A DNA stretch of 64,000 nucleotides from Chara braunii (lineage: Eukaryota; Streptophyta; Charophyceae; Charales; Characeae), in NCBI GenBank assembly GCA_003427395.1, contig BFEA01000165.1, positions 1,558,451 through 1,622,450 of the forward strand, read 5' to 3'. Made by a program: the position numbers and the translations under genes. How positions within the stretch are numbered: the first letter of the stretch is position 1; each line of letters starts with the position of its first letter. Under the pieces are notes generated by a model. The model worked only from the letters and a program-made list of their open reading frames with translations. It was not told where the DNA came from and did not search any database. Positions 10,013-24,696 of this stretch are shown here, piece by piece.

Positions 10013-11218
10013 TAAGGCGTAGACCAAGGAATAACACTTAAGTTCGCTGATTTTGACTTTTCTTTTCAATTCATGTGTGCGTCCCCGTGCTTATAGTTTC
10101 CGGGCAACACTACATTTTTATTCATCAACAGTTCGCCTGAAGATTTTTATGACTTTTTTGTTATCTTGCTTTCTTAAGTTGCACTTTCCACCTGCACACT
10201 ATCGTAGCAAATACCCTTACAGAGGTACCGTGTTTTTCTTACAAGTCGCGGGAGGTGTGCCTGCAACGTTAGCTGAGACTATGTCGCGTTAGTTTGTGTG
10301 GCACACGTCGAACCACTGTCACTGAAGCAGCAACGACATGTGAGATTTAAATTAGAAAGTGTGTATGAGCACGCATTATTTTGACACGTGATAAATGGTC
10401 GGATTGTCGTCGACCATACAAACCGACGGAGCGGTCAGTTGTCTCTCATGATGGTGTGGGCGAATGACACATTTTATTTGATTTGGCCGATCATGCACAT
10501 AACACTCGTGCATATAGGAATGTGTGTCAATCTGCGCTACGACAACTGCTATGGCGAGTGGGTTGTCATAGCCTCGGTCGTCAGGTCATAGCCACTTGCG
10601 GAGTCATGCATGGCCAATGCAGATTTGATTATTGCAACGTACCCTCGTTCGCGGTATTTTATTAAACGACATCAGGCGGACATGCGACCTGATCCAAGCC
10701 CCGCATAATTGACGTGGGACGAGTGTCATGGTGAAAACATATCGCACATGTAAGTTACCGGTTATTTTTCCTCGCTGTCTTTTATTTATATGTTGGTTAT
10801 ATTTTTCAATTATTTGATTCAACCGTGTGATTTAGTCAGACCCGACCACGGGGTTTGTTTCTGGATTTTTAAGTTCATCATTCTCTAACAATAAATGTTT
10901 GTACCTTAGTCGAGCATTGAAAGTGTTATCCTTTTGAAATTTTACTTATGTTTGATCGGGGGCCGCTATCCTCATTTGTAGTTGACGGTGTGTCAGGTGG
11001 TCAAGGCGTAGTCTTGGCACTACTACAGTGAGATCGAATCAGATAGGACCCGATGTGCGAGGAAGGTTTGCATCGGGGCACGCCGAATGGGAGTTTGGAG
11101 TGGACGGTGATGCTCGCGCATGGAACGACGTTAGGCTCAACGAAATGGAGAGTTTGTCGGTTGGGGCCTCCTGAAACCTTACATGCAACCCCAAACACTT
11201 ACGCCCTACCTTGGACAC
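10013..11218. other. no gene recognised
   Basis: AT-rich sequence with no open frame above 80 codons and no repeat I could define. Confidence 0.5.
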
Positions 11219-11290
11219 GAGTCTAGCTCAATTGGTCTTAGTATTGGGTTATTCGATGACAGGTTGGGAGTTTGAGGTCAGCGCACCATA
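11219..11290 (+). mobile_element. possible degenerate tRNA-derived SINE head
   Basis: TAGCTCAATTGGT resembles an A box and GGGAGTTTGAGGTCA, about 45 bases on, a damaged B box. No tail or target duplication was found. Confidence 0.3.
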
Positions 11291-12240
11291 GCGGAGTGAT
11301 GAAAGAACCACGAGGTTGAGGGTTCCGTGAAGCTATTTGGTTTGAATTGAGCGGAAGTTATGTAACCATGGAGTGCTAAGGATCATACACTATCTCCATC
11401 ACATTGAACTGGCTGAGTTGTATCCCGCTTCTCAAAATGGAAAGAGAATGAACACATCGAGAAATGTCACATTAAAGAGACGTCTGATCTGATGGTCTTG
11501 TATAATAATGAAGATAGGGAATGTTGACCAGTGGTGTGAAGTTGAGCCTCCTCAACAACACAAGGGTGAACAAAATCGCCACGAAAGCTTGAGTCTCATA
11601 AATTAAGGTACACCATGGTATTCGCCCTGAGATAAATGAGGATAACAAGTAGGGTATAATCATACTCATCGGTCAACCATGCAATATGAACCAAAATATG
11701 TATCTGATGTATGAGTTTTTCCCACTAAACTTAAAGGAAACCGACATCAAAAGAAAAAAACCTAATGTTTTCACTAGTAGTCAACACAACATTACAATAT
11801 GTTGTCTTATGGGCATGATGCGTCGGTTGTTGAGAAGGTGAGACAAAGAGGGTAAGGGGGCCAACAGTGTTTTGTTGAGGGGCAAATGGTACCTCGACCG
11901 ACGAGATGACAAAATAAATTATATATGAGGTTGCCTCAGAAACCTCTAATGTAGTAATTAAGAGCTCAATCATTGACTTTGTGGTTGAGAAGTTAGCTAC
12001 TAGTGATCTCAAAGTTGGTGGAATGACACTGGCAGAAGTGTGCGAGACTGCAAGCGGTGGATATAAAATTGGTCAGGATAATACAGGTATAGCGTGGTAC
12101 GGTACGACATCTGGATGAGGTGTGGTTGTACTATCGACAATGTAGGCAGTCGCAATAAGCCAACAAGCGGTTAACGAATAACTGAAAATTCAGGAATGAA
12201 AATTGTGAAGTGAGAAGTCTGAAAATCGCGAATGGTTCTG
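11291..12240. other. no gene recognised
   Basis: Short frames only, without recognisable motifs. Confidence 0.5.
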
Positions 12241-12512
12241 AAGTGGTGAAAGGTCCGAAGACCCTGAAAACCACATGTTTAGGCAGACTGCATCCGGAAG
12301 TGGTGAAGTGAGAGTTTTGGGCAGTCTCAAAATCTTGAATGGTCTTCAAGTGGTGAAAGGTCCGAAGACCTTGAAAACCACCTGTTTAGGCAGGCTGCAT
12401 CCTGAAGTGGTGAAGGGTATCTTGATGTGGTGAAAGGTCCGAAGACCCTGAAAACCACCTGTTTAGGCAGGCTGCATCCTGAAGTGGTGAAGGGTGTCTT
12501 GAAGTGGTGATG
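12241..12512. repeat. minisatellite, three units of about 75 bp
   Basis: Units start at 12241, 12348 and 12424 with AGTGGTGAAAGGTCCGAAGA, then GAAAACCAC, GTTTAGGCAG and a partial AAGTGGTGAAG. Spacing is 107 then 77 bp, so the first interval holds an extra segment. Confidence 0.9.
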
Positions 12513-15500
12513 AAAAATACCATTGTTATTAACCTTCTCTCAATAAGTCAGAATCACATTCCGCTCTGTCGATGATAACTGTCAATGAGAGTGCTACCTG
12601 TTGAAGAGTGGTAGGGGTGGTTGAAGGGGAGGTGGACAGTGTAGGCCTGCTATGGACACGTTTGTAGAGCGAATATGATTAATTGTAGGTGATAGCCAAT
12701 GTGAAGGGTGGGGTCATCCAGATGTTAGCGAATGACGTTAGTTAGGTCGAGGTCCTTTGAGTCAGCCTTGAGGGAAGGGTCAATCTCAACGATATCCTTC
12801 TACTTGCAGCGCCCAGTCATATTATGGTGACGAGAAAACATGTCACCTAGATAGCGGCAAAAGTGATCAGAGAAGGAGCGGTGTCGGCTACTACCTCAAG
12901 ATTGAGATACGATGGCAAGTTGAGGTTGTTCGGGTATCGAGTAACGAATGGTAGCATCCCTCTGTTGCCTCGTACACCTTAATCGTCGAAAAGCTCTGCC
13001 TCCACAACTCTCACTTGCACTCAGCTGCGAGGCTATATATGAATCAATACGCGAATGAGCAGACCGATATAAAGTTCGCCTTGACCTGGACGCGAGCATG
13101 TGCAAATATGCGAATGTGACGATCTATGGGTGTATTCCTTGACCACAAGGTCATGGTAATCCGGAAAAGAGCGGCAGAGAAGTCACGAGTCTTCAAGTGG
13201 GTTTTAAAAAAATCTTGAAACTCCTCAAAGGTAAGCGGAAAGAGGAGGCATTTGCAAGGGCAAGTGAAACTCCCATGCCTGATGAGCAAGAACATGGAGG
13301 CAGATGGACATAACTCCACAACAGTCCTTCTAGCGGATATAAGGTAAGAGTAGATCATGAGTTACATTCTGCGGTCATGCAAATACATACTCCGAGTTTG
13401 TGTCATCAACCTCAAGTACATTCGATGAATGGAGAAGGGGATGTCCACTACGAATAGGGAGGGAGGCGGTGAAAAGCCCAGGTTGGGACCTGGACGATTG
13501 CGGTATAGGTCTGGCCCAAAGCAGTGGTGGAAAGGGGTTGTGGGCTAGAGCCGTTAAAGGATACTTCTACAAAGATTATGGTTGCCACCACTGTATGCAG
13601 TGAATGCACGCAATCTCGGAGATACTTCGTGAGTGGAGGTGGAGGGTTGTAAGGTAACAAGCCAAGAATAAGAATATTGGTGTAGAAGTGAGAGGAGTGG
13701 AAGGAAATGTTGTGGTAAAAGGAGAGGAACACCAAAAAGGAAGGCAGACCGTAGGCAAGGTGCGAGATTGACGGATAGCCACAAGCTTAACCAAAATCTA
13801 TGGTATGGTGACTCGGTGTTGGGACTCCTTGTGGTTGCAAGGGGTGGCTAGAGGGGTTGGTACCCTACATACAAAAACACAAAGAGGTGCAAGTGATGGT
13901 GTTGGGCTAGTGGACGACACTTAAACGACGATAATAGAAGGAGTGTTCGACATGGCTGCTAGGGAACAATAGAGATCTCGGTAGCGGCGACGACAGGGAT
14001 GATGGTGGAGGCGAAGAAACCTACCACGCTAGATGTAGAGACCAAGGCAGTAGTTCCAACCACCAAGATGGATGGATCCGCCTAAGTGTGGGAACGATGG
14101 TGGAAGGGAAAAGTACGGGCTAAGTCGGTCGCAGAGGAGCCAAGGGAGGACAAATTGTGGTCGACATGTACGGTGAGGTCATCATTGCGTTGAAGTATTG
14201 AGGTTAGCACGCAAGCCAAAATGGCCGAAAGGTAATGAGGGGTGGAGGCATCATGACCCTTGGCAGCAGCGGGATCGACCACACGTGAGATGATCGATGT
14301 TGTTGGGCCTACCTCTCACATGCCCGCATCCTTTGATGTAAGAGCAACGGTAGTGGTATTGATAGGGCAGAAGCCTATCGGAAAGAGTGACCAGGTTGAG
14401 AAAGCGGAGGGTGTAACCTTGAGTTAGTGAACCTATCCAACGACGATCCGTATTTGAGATACAAACTTTGAGGCGTCTGACGGGGGAGGAAGTGTTGGGG
14501 TCCATAGTAATGAGGTAAGGAGGGTCGTAAGAAGGGGTGGATTAAGACCTAAACCTTACTGAAACCCCAACCCGAAAAGGTAGGCGGTTAGGAAAAAGAA
14601 GCAACAAGTCGCCAACAACCTAATCAAGAAAGAGAAAAAAATGTTAAACATGGAGGGAGGGAAGAGAAAAATAACTAAAATATAAACAACAATAAAAATA
14701 ATAAAATAAAACAATAAATAAATAAATATGTGAGCGAAAAAAACAACCCTAAGTATTTGATTTACCAATTAAAAAATCCGCAGCAATTTACCTACATCCA
14801 CGTAGTCAAAATGTGACAACAAGAAAATGGTGAAGTATGAATGATTGTTTTTGTCTACATTTTCTTAGCTCCACATGAAAAAAATGTGTTTTGAATAAAT
14901 AAGTTAAAAAGTGAGACATTAAGTAAATGGCATATTTTAGCAGCACTCTATTATTCTCCTTCCGTCAAAATGCACTGTCGACAAAAAAATGAATAAGTAA
15001 AAAACAAAAATAAAGATCTCGTAAAAAAATATAATCATAAATGACAAAAACAATCAACACACTCAATTACACACTTTGGCTAAAAATGTGAAGCGGACAA
15101 AAAAATAAGTGAGTACCAACAAAAATTTCAAGATGTATAAGAAAATAATTTTTTTGAGAAAAAAATAAAATAAAGTAGTTTTAAAAGAATTTTTTTTTTT
15201 ACCAACTAGGCGATTAGGGTCACCTTGCGTGCTCCTACAGTTCAATCTGACAGAGGTTCAAAACTATCTTTATATATTAAAAAAAAAAATCCTTTAAAAA
15301 ACTTTGTTGTATGGTGGAATTAACTTAATAACTTTTGTCTCAAAGTGACATCAAAATTATTTGTTAAATTCAGAAAAGCACCCCGTGCGCGTATGCAGTG
15401 CGTGTGCATATATGTATATACCAAAAATCGCATGTACGCGTATGTAAAAAATAAAATAAAATAAAATAAATCCAAAAATATATATATATATATATTGTGT

Positions 15501-15937
15501 AGAATAAGAATATAAATAACTTTTGTCTGGGAGTCATACCCAAATTTCAAACCAAGCTCGATTTAAAAATCATAAACTTAAAAAAAAGACATTAAAAAAT
15601 TACATAATAAAAAAATTATTTTTTTATATACCTTTCCAATTATTGTGATAATATCATCTTTTTTTTTTTTAGTTTTTGATTTTTTACTTGAGTTTGGTTA
15701 GTGTGTTGTGTGTTTTTGATTTTTAACTTGAATTTTGTACAAAATTTTGAGATGAGTCTCGGACAGAAGTTGCTTAAAATATTCTATTTCATGCCTGTTC
15801 TGTTGTTATATATATATTTTATTATTATTATTTTATGTATTCCCACGTACGGAAGTACGTGCCACATACAAAAATACGTGTACAAGTGTACGTGCAATTC
15901 ACGCACACGTATGCCGTGCCGTCCAAGTCAAATTGTT

Positions 15938-15938
<1 letters not shown>
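12513..15938. other. no gene recognised; low-confidence retroelement-like reading on minus strand
   Basis: On the minus strand an ATG at 14505 opens 84 codons beginning MDPNTSSPVRRLK. The sequence downstream to about 13.4 kb is unusually GC-richer than its neighbours, with several frames broken by stops. This may be an eroded coding region, but no domain is recognisable. From 14.6 to 15.9 kb the sequence is very A-rich. Confidence 0.4.

Positions 15939-15994
<56 letters not shown>
15939..15994. repeat. (AT)n microsatellite
   Basis: About 28 uninterrupted AT units. Confidence 0.95.
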
Positions 15995-15997
<3 letters not shown>

Positions 15998-17199
15998 TTT
16001 TCTTAATAAATAATTTTATTTATTTTTTGCCTGTTCCAGAAAAGGTCCGAGAGCACTCTGATAACATAGGTAAAAGTTTTTTTTTTTTTCAATTAAAAAA
16101 AAAAACAAGGAAGGGGGAAATAGAGATTTCGAGGTAGTCACATGAGAAAAATAATCCTAGATTATTACATAGGTGGTTTTCATATCCGTAAGGCTTAAGA
16201 AAGAGAACAAAAGAGGAAAATAAAAATAAGAAAAAATAAGAGTTAAGAAGAGTAGAAGAGAGTGATAAGAGGTAAAAGATAAGTGATAAAATAGGAAAAG
16301 GATAGTGAAAAAGACTACATCTGACAGAAAAATAAGAAAAAAATATGAAGATAAAAGGGGGAAGAGAAAAAAAACGGTTAAAAATGGTTAGCATGAAGCA
16401 AAGAAACATTGATCCTCGTACAAGATGGTCAATAAGAAAATAAGTAATGTTAATCTAATGTAAGTTAATCCACCATTGGTAGCATAGCCCCTTAAGAAAA
16501 TGGGGGGTTGAACTGCTTGCTAAACTGCTATTGGGTCGACAAAAAATGATAAAAATAATAATAAAATAAAAAATGGTCTTACACTCTATAAGACATCTTG
16601 ATATCCTGAGTCAGTGCTCTCCAGTTGAAGTGCTTAGTGCAATCCCCTATCCTTAAGGGTCTTGAGATGTTGGCAGTCATTAGTCATATAGCACGGTTTA
16701 ATAATAATGATATATCTCATATTGCACGACGCCTTTTGCTGAAGAGAGGAGGGGTAAGTACAATTCCATACAGATACATACCACTTGAGTGGTTTGTCCA
16801 AGTGTGTTACCACACTAAACAAATGTGCTTATGGGAACAGGTGCCCTAGTTCAAACACGAGTACGTGCAACAAAGGGCAACATCTTGACTTCCCTAAAAA
16901 ACAAAACCAAACTTACGCAGTCCTGATCTCGAACATAACATGCGAGATAGAGAGAAGCTTGTGACATGGCAACCTCCAATCCTCACAAGAACCATAGGAA
17001 ACTACATTCTGTCAGCGGGTGAACGGGAGCGGCGATACATGGCATCGTAAAGCCATGCAGACAACATTGAAGCACGACCACGTCAGGGGACTAGCAAGCA
17101 TCGGTGGGGACATAATTATGTTGCATCACGTATACCACAAAGAGGAACAACGACAAAATAACCCAGTGCACGTGATAGTAAGAGGCAATTGCTGGGCGG
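15995..17199. other. no gene recognised
   Basis: Purine-rich, AT-rich sequence. A weak resemblance to an LTR-element primer site near 16055 on the minus strand is not enough to call an element. Confidence 0.5.
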
Positions 17200-18370
17200 G
17201 GCGATGATCCTACCCCACCGTGAAGGGACATGGGTGTCCCTTCCCCAGTCTCCAACGTGCAAGGAAATGCCAACAATTGTATTTTTCCTCGATGTCGATT
17301 TTCCTCTCCGTCAACGGCATTCCGCTCCCACGACATCGACTCCGCTTTTCACCGACTATGGGGCCGGGGCGTGAGAGTGGGTGGACCTTTATTCCTATCT
17401 GATACTAGTATAGTGAATACGTGGCGATGACAAGTCTGCTAGTAGTTAAGAAGGAAAGAGAGGTCGAGATGATTATAAAGTAGATGATTCTTAAGCAGAA
17501 GATGACAACACAAAAACACACCTTACTCTATTAGATGATATACTGTTATATTCAAAATGTACAATGAGCCAAATGACAGGCTAGAGTTGAGGTATACCCC
17601 CAACAAACTAACAGGAGTCAAATGACTTGTTATCAAGAGCAGTACAATGCAAAATAATAAAAGGTCTACAGTGGACAACGACCTGGTCTCACAAGCTTAA
17701 TATTGATGCTCAAAATAGGGGACTTGAGGCCAAGCAAATACAATACTAATGCATGCATGAATAAATATCCCCCTTTCTTAAATTATTTAAGAGAATAATT
17801 GTCAATATATATGTCTAACTTTCTTGTATATAATTCGTCTTTTAAACACGATTTTCTTTGCCCCTTTTACCCCGCCGTAAGGATATCCTTTCCCCATGCT
17901 CTAACGTGGGGGATATGTATGTCTAACTATATAATTACTATATAATTAGTTTTATCTTATTCTTCGATATCGATCTTCTTCTTCGTCATCGGTATTGCGC
18001 CCCCACGACATAAACTCCGCTTTTGTCGCACCGACTATGGGGCCAGGAGATATAGGTTAAAAATCGATGAACCATTCGAATCTCTTTTTTCGAATGAGAC
18101 AGATGGCTCATAGTACCTACCACACTTCGTACCTACCAACAGAGGGGAAGGAGCCTGAATCGACGAACTTGGACGGCGAAACCAAGCACGCCGCATGCTT
18201 GAGAGTAAATGACACTTCTTTGTGCGTTGTACACTTGACGAATGAGACCAAGCAGTTACAGTATCATTGGATGCATGTATAAATTTTTTCCTTCCTCGAA
18301 ATATTTAAGGAAATGATTCACAATATGTATATCTGACTTTCTTGTTCTTCATTAGTTTTTTAAATACGTT
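17200..18370. repeat. diverged segmental duplication (two blocks)
   Basis: Block 1: 17280-17370 and 17950-18050 share CGACATCGACTCCGCTTTT-like sequence and CACCGACTATGGGGCC. Block 2: 17755-17870 and 18270-18370 share ATATTTAAG, CAATAT and TCTGACTTTCTTGT-like stretches. Together they suggest tandem duplication of a unit of 500-700 bp followed by decay. Confidence 0.75.
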
Positions 18371-20197
18371 TTTCCCCTCCCTTCATCAATTAGAATATAA
18401 TTTGGATAATATTTACTTGTTTTCAATAATTTTATGCAAATGTATTTGATAAATTTTTCTTGTGCATGCAACTATCCGGCGTACGCATGCCCATTTTCCC
18501 CTATTGCGATCAACATAAAAACGAAGCAACGTGTGAGAAGCGACTACGTAGATTTATAGACTATAGTTTTTCCCAAGTAAGTATTAATGTTTAAGTTTTA
18601 TGGGATTTTTCTCATTTTGCACCCCCTTTTTGGCATATCACTAGCTCCATGTTATCCAGTGGACACCCATTTGCCCCTTTTTTGACAACAATACTATGTT
18701 ATAAATACAGACGAGAAAATCGCTTCGAACATCGTGGTTTTTCTTACATGATTCCTATTAAGGAAAATGTCGATGAATGAACCTCGCTTTTGTGATCTCA
18801 TGAACACTCGTATAAAAGAAATTATATAAATGAAGAGTACCACTCATAACACTAATTATCTGGCGTATAGGGTTACATATCATAATTTAAACTAAAGACA
18901 AAAGAGCATTCAGTATATAAGTTTTTACCTTTATCAACTCAATCTACTTAAGTTATGTCAAATGACACATTTATTTTTTTTTCTATTATTCTCATTTATT
19001 ATTCGTGGTGCGTATCATATGGTTTTGTCTCACCGGCCGTATTATCCTAATGTGCAGTTCTATATTTTTTTACCATATGCTAATCTCACTTTCTTTATTT
19101 ATTTTATTTTATTTTATTTTATTTTCAATAAAATTATAACTCTGTCCATTTAAGCTGGCAATAACAATCATACCATATATTTTTATGCATATGATAGGAA
19201 ATTTTGCAACTTTTGCAGCATGCAATACCCTTATAGATCGGGTTGAATTATAAGGATGAAGACAATAAATTTTACTAGGGGATTAAGATTTGAAGATTAA
19301 ACTGTCACTTCCAACACAACTTAAAAACTTGATCACAAACATCAAAGTTTCAAACCTTCAATTGGATTGAATAAGGTGAAATTAAAAAATAAACAAAAAA
19401 TGATGTTTTTGCAGACATTTTACAAGGGAATTAAATAATATGTAGTGATCCATTATTTAAAAAAAAAATAAAAAAAAACATGAAAACTATCAAATTATGA
19501 TGATATGTTTACCTCCTTTTAACACAGATAACAAATTATAAAAAAAATGCACGTGCCTCGTAACTGTTTTATGGATATCGTACAACGCTTTGTAATCGGT
19601 TACAAAATTAGTAGATTCATTATTTTGTTTTTTTTAAACAAATATTTATTTCACATTCACATCTTTCGATTTTCCTTCACTTTCAGCTCATGCCATTTAG
19701 AATTCCTACTCAAACATAAATTTTCATTTTAACTTACTGCGCAATGGACTTATTTTTAATAGAAATTAAAATAATAAAACAACATAAACTCATCGTGATC
19801 CAAATTAAAAATAATGTCCTCTATTTTCAACGAAACACCCTATTCCCCTTATATATGTACGTAATAAACCCCATCTTTATTTTTAATGGGATATGAAAAA
19901 TAACGTACTTAATAATTTTATTGCACATTAGCTCCGATATTGACTAATACTCTCCGAGTTGTGTGACGACGTTTGAAAGTTTCTAATCCCGAGTGATTCA
20001 TGGGTAAAGTGGGTGGGGCCCATTGTGCCGACAACGGGTTTAACTTGACGCGTGAAAACCCCTTACCAACCATCATCCCTGGGTAATCTCCATGACACCT
20101 CACAACCCTTTTAAAAAATAAAATGAGCGCAAATACATAATCATGTAATATGTATTATAATCGACAAAAAAAAAATATACGTTTAAAGTTATCACTA
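18371..20197. other. no gene recognised
   Basis: AT-rich; contains short (TTTTA)n near 19100. No coding or RNA feature is supported. Confidence 0.5.
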
Positions 20198-20990
20198 AAA
20201 TTTACTTTACTAAATATCTTTACTGATTAATAATCCATTGTGATACTCAAATTTTATCTTCTTGCAAAACGTTTAGTATATATCACAAACTTTTGTTGAA
20301 CAGTATATGGTTGCAAACCTTATCAAACTTCCTATGATCGCTTAGCCCTATCTTTCTTATTTTGTTGCATTTGTACTTTCTATATTATTCTATTTTTTCT
20401 TCACATTAAACCAATAATATTTATCATCCTTCCCTTCTTAAGCCTGAAAACGTCTCGTGGGCAAAAGAAATAAAAAATAAAAAAGTCTGTTTTTTTTTTG
20501 GGTAAGCACTAACTGTAATCTTGCTCTGGTACGGTAACCCCTGAAACTTGCAATTGCATACATTGCGCATTAAAGGAACATTAAAAAACATACAAAGTAA
20601 TCTTTCTAAATATCTTCACCGATTACTAATCCGTTGTGATACTCAAATTTTATCTTATTGTAAAACGTTTAGTATATATCACAAACTTCCGCTGAACAGT
20701 ATGAGGTTGCAAACCCTATCAAACTTCCAATGATCGCTTAGCCCTATCTTTCTTATATTGTTGCATTTATACTTTCTATATTGTTCTATTTTTTTCTTCA
20801 CATTAAACCAATAATATTTATAATTCTTCCTTTCTTAAGCCTGAAAACGTCACGTGGGCAAAAAAATAAAAAATAAAAAAGTCTTTTTTTTTTTTAGTAA
20901 GCACTAACTGTAATCTTGCTCTGGTAGGGTAACCCCTGAAACTTGCAATTGCTTACATTGCGCATTAAAAGAACATTAAAAAGCATACTA
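20198..20990. repeat. 396-bp tandem duplication
   Basis: Two copies (about 20198-20595 and 20596-20990) are close to identical over long stretches, for example TGATACTCAAATTTTATCTT at 20241 and 20637 and GATCGCTTAGCCCTATCTTT in each. No open frame is shared by the copies, so the duplication is not of a gene. Confidence 0.9.
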
Positions 20991-23900
20991 ATAATTTAAG
21001 TTGTGCAATTTCTATATGTTTCATTATATCCATTTCATTTTTCTCACCATCATTATTGCATATTGAGTGGAATCTCTTTCGCAATTGCGCTTCATCAATA
21101 GAGTTGCATTTCTAACTATTGTCTCTCCCTTCTTCCTTACCCCATTACCATATCATCACAATTCTGTTCGGTTTACCACATTCTCTTGCCCGACCACCTT
21201 GCTCGCTCACCCTATTGGACATGATTACAATTTGTTCTTTTTTTTCTTCCCTGAGCTTAGAAGACGAAAAAGTTAAAGCTTATAATTTTTTCAACTTTGG
21301 TTGGCGCATGGATGTATTATTTTTGCCGCACGATCGATGACATAATTTTACAAGAAATTTTGCTTTTCTAAAATTCATCAGATTTAATGTAATTAAATAA
21401 CAAAAATCAAAATTTTTCCCATCTCCCTTTCTCCACATTGTCGAGTGATACGCTTTGCATAGTAGCTGTGAGGAACATAACAGGGAATTTTTTCAAGAAG
21501 TTTATGAATAAGTGGGTTGCAGTACATATTGCAATTCATTCAAGTCCATTATTTATATTCAACAATTTGTTAACTTTAATAAGATACAAAAGTTCGTTGT
21601 TACGTATTGAATACCTACCAATATTCTACAAATTTTTAACTTGAATAAGATATCAAGGTCGGTTATTACCTATTGAAAGCCTATTAAAAAATAACGATTT
21701 TATTAAAATGAACAATTTGTGTTTTTTGAATAAGTTTTAAACCTACTTAATTATTTTTCCTCGTTCGTTTGCTGATTCCTTACTACCCTCTACGTTTCTT
21801 CACTGCCTTCCATTTTCTCATACCTTCCCCTCGTATCATTCAATCCTACCAGTCATTTAACCGTCTTTTTCATTGTTCTTCAAACCTCTACTATTTCAAT
21901 ATTTTTTGCCCTAAATTGAAGATAGTCTGATTCATAGCATTTTTACTCAATATTTTACTTATTTGTTTTTTCTTTCTTTCAATACATTTCCTTTCATTTA
22001 TGCTTGCTCTTCTCATTCCCTGACCTGGTAACCACTTGTAATTTTTTTTATTTTTTTTTTTAATGAATTTCCTTTCATTTATGTTTTCTCTTCCGATTGT
22101 CTGACCTCATAACCATTTGTAAAAAAACATAAGAAATTTTCATCTTTCCACCTTTTTGCTTGCAATTTTTTTTTTGCATTTTAATTTTTTATTATCATTT
22201 TTATCATTGTTATTTTAATAAGCAATCTATTTTTTTCCTCTCAACCACTCTCTTTTACCTCACTTCCTTATCACTTTTCATCCGTTGCAGTTTATCCTCC
22301 TTTCGTCCTCTCCTACCCTTTATCCTTTAACATTTTTTACTTTATTATCCACTCAACATATCTCACTACATTTTTTGCTTATTTCATTTACCTTCCGTTT
22401 TGTTTTTTGTTTTATCTTCATTTATTTATTTTTCCTCGTGTGCTTTCCCACCCTTATATTCATATGTAAAAATTCATCAGCGGTTCTTTTTAATCCTTTA
22501 TGTTGCATGCAAAAATATTTTTTACAACCTTTTTGTTTATTATTATTATTATCATTAGTGTTTTGAAAATTATGTTTTTTATTACCGCTATAAGAAGATA
22601 TCCACTGTGATACACCCGTAGTTAGACACAAGTTGGTCACTGGTATAGTAAGAGAACACCATGCAAAAAATTACAATGTAACACGGACAATCAAACAACT
22701 ATTATACATCTTACGTAATCTAATGATTCTTATCCCATTCATATAATATCTTTTCATTTTCTGATCGTAATTTCATTTTCATTCACTCATTTGATTAACA
22801 GTGTGGTGAGGCTATATGTGTTTCCTAGGTATTTACTTTAACAATTTGGTGACTTGCCCACATAACACTTACACAAAACAGTGTGGATTCAAACGTGCTA
22901 CGAAACACATAATATTTATAAGAGCAACGTGCACAATCGCTTCACCAGCTACTCACAAAGTGTACAAAATAAAAATGTATCTTGCTATGATTTTATACTT
23001 TTAACGTCTTTTATGCGAATACTAAAAATGGGCCAAGGTCCGAATAGTATATTAAACTTCGGGTCATCGGCGAAATTATTACAATGCATAAAAAATAGTA
23101 TAACCACAACGTACAATTGCCTTAGTGAGCAATATAACAAAATTATCCGCACAAGTAATATTTTTGTTTTGTCGAACAAAGGTCTTGCCTTAGCATTTGG
23201 TTGTTTCTTGGAGTTCTACAAGAATGATACCCGCGCTCCATTGCACACCGCATGCTAAAAAAATATGATATTGCATCACTATATTTTTTGGTTGTCTAAC
23301 AGATGATTCATTTCCATTTTGTAAGATACGTAAAATTAAGAAACCACCACCTTTATGCAAGGATGTGGGTTTGCCACCACTCAGAAAAGATAAAAAAATT
23401 ATGATGGTGTAACTTTTTATGTTATAGGATATAATTTATTTGCATTTTTGGCATATGGTAGGTAAGTGGTGAAGCGTGGCCTAAATCGAGGGACCATGGC
23501 CCGTACATAAGGATTCATGAGTAAAAAAAAAAAAAAAAAAACAATCGAATGAATTCATAGCATGAAAAGTGATAAAACCTTAATTGAGGGAATACAGAAT
23601 GAGGAAACAAATTGACAAACAACACGAGCAGTAAAAAAAAAACATTAAAAAATAAATAAAAAATCATAAACACCAACCATTAAAATTTTAGTCGATTAAA
23701 TGCAATTCTTCCTTAGCTTTGTACCATATGCAACCAAGTGTACACAATAGTTCATCACGTGGTGATTATCATATACATTGACCGTTTTGAAGGTTTTTTA
23801 CGAGCTATAAGGTGTTCAGGAACTAAGAATCCAAAAGGAGACATCGCCTCCCATTACTATGTATTGTGTTTGAGCACACGTCTAAAAACAAAGAAAAACC

Positions 23901-24093
23901 ACCTAACAAAATACAATTGCAAAAACGTCATGCAAACAAAGAGGGAAAAAAACATCACATGAAAATGTTTCGCAATTCACCCATGTTAAATTTTATCAGA
24001 GGCAACCTCCCAACCTAATGCAGCCCTCGGGACAGATAAAACTGTTGGAGCATGTTTTTTCCTACCATTGACATTCTCCTTTTTTGTCCACTT
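20991..24093. other. no gene recognised
   Basis: AT-rich, with T-rich runs at 21950-22400. The 125-codon frame at 22881-23258 has no recognisable motif. Confidence 0.5.
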
Positions 24094-24340
24094 GGATATG
24101 ATTATTACCCGCCTACCCTTATCGACACAACGACACGCTACACCTATTTCATCCTTCGCTTATTTCATCAAGTGCCCTTGTCTTCAGAAAATAATTATTT
24201 TCCTTCTATTGCATTTACCTCATATCACCCTACCCTCGGCGCCACAAAGGCACAATACGCGTATTTTTTTCTTTCTTGTACCATTAAGTACCCTTATTTT
24301 CCTTGAAATTATTATTTTCCTTTTGTTGCATTTACCTTTT
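24094..24340. repeat. 117-bp imperfect tandem duplication
   Basis: ATTATTTTCCTTCTATTGCA at 24194 recurs with two changes at 24311; the surrounding sequence aligns at lower identity. Confidence 0.75.
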
Positions 24341-24696
24341 ATGTTGGCCCTCTGACCAACCCTCTTATAATGTAAATTGTTAACTGGTTACTCTTTGGGC
24401 AGATTATCAACAACCAATGTAGAAGACATGTGAATCCCCCTCAACCACACCGCTTTATACATTGTTTCACAATACCCTTGACCTCCCTTTCTGATATGCG
24501 TAAAACTGGGAACTACCTTCTACTACAATCATCCCACAACACTTCATATGGGAACCTTTTTACCATACAAACAATGTAACCCCAACCATTTTTCCCTCGG
24601 GTGTTTGCAGGTAAAAACACAAATGGAAACAATTCTTTTTTATTTTTCCCAAATCATTTTTGACGACGACTTATCCTCCCGATAGCATCAATCATA

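Noticed and set aside
12241-12512. CRISPR-like spaced repeats
   Set aside because: Three long units in eukaryotic DNA with unequal, non-unique spacers; it is a minisatellite.
16045-16075. Possible LTR retrotransposon primer-binding site on the minus strand
   Set aside because: Only a partial match to the usual initiator-tRNA site, no LTR pair and no CA terminus beside it.
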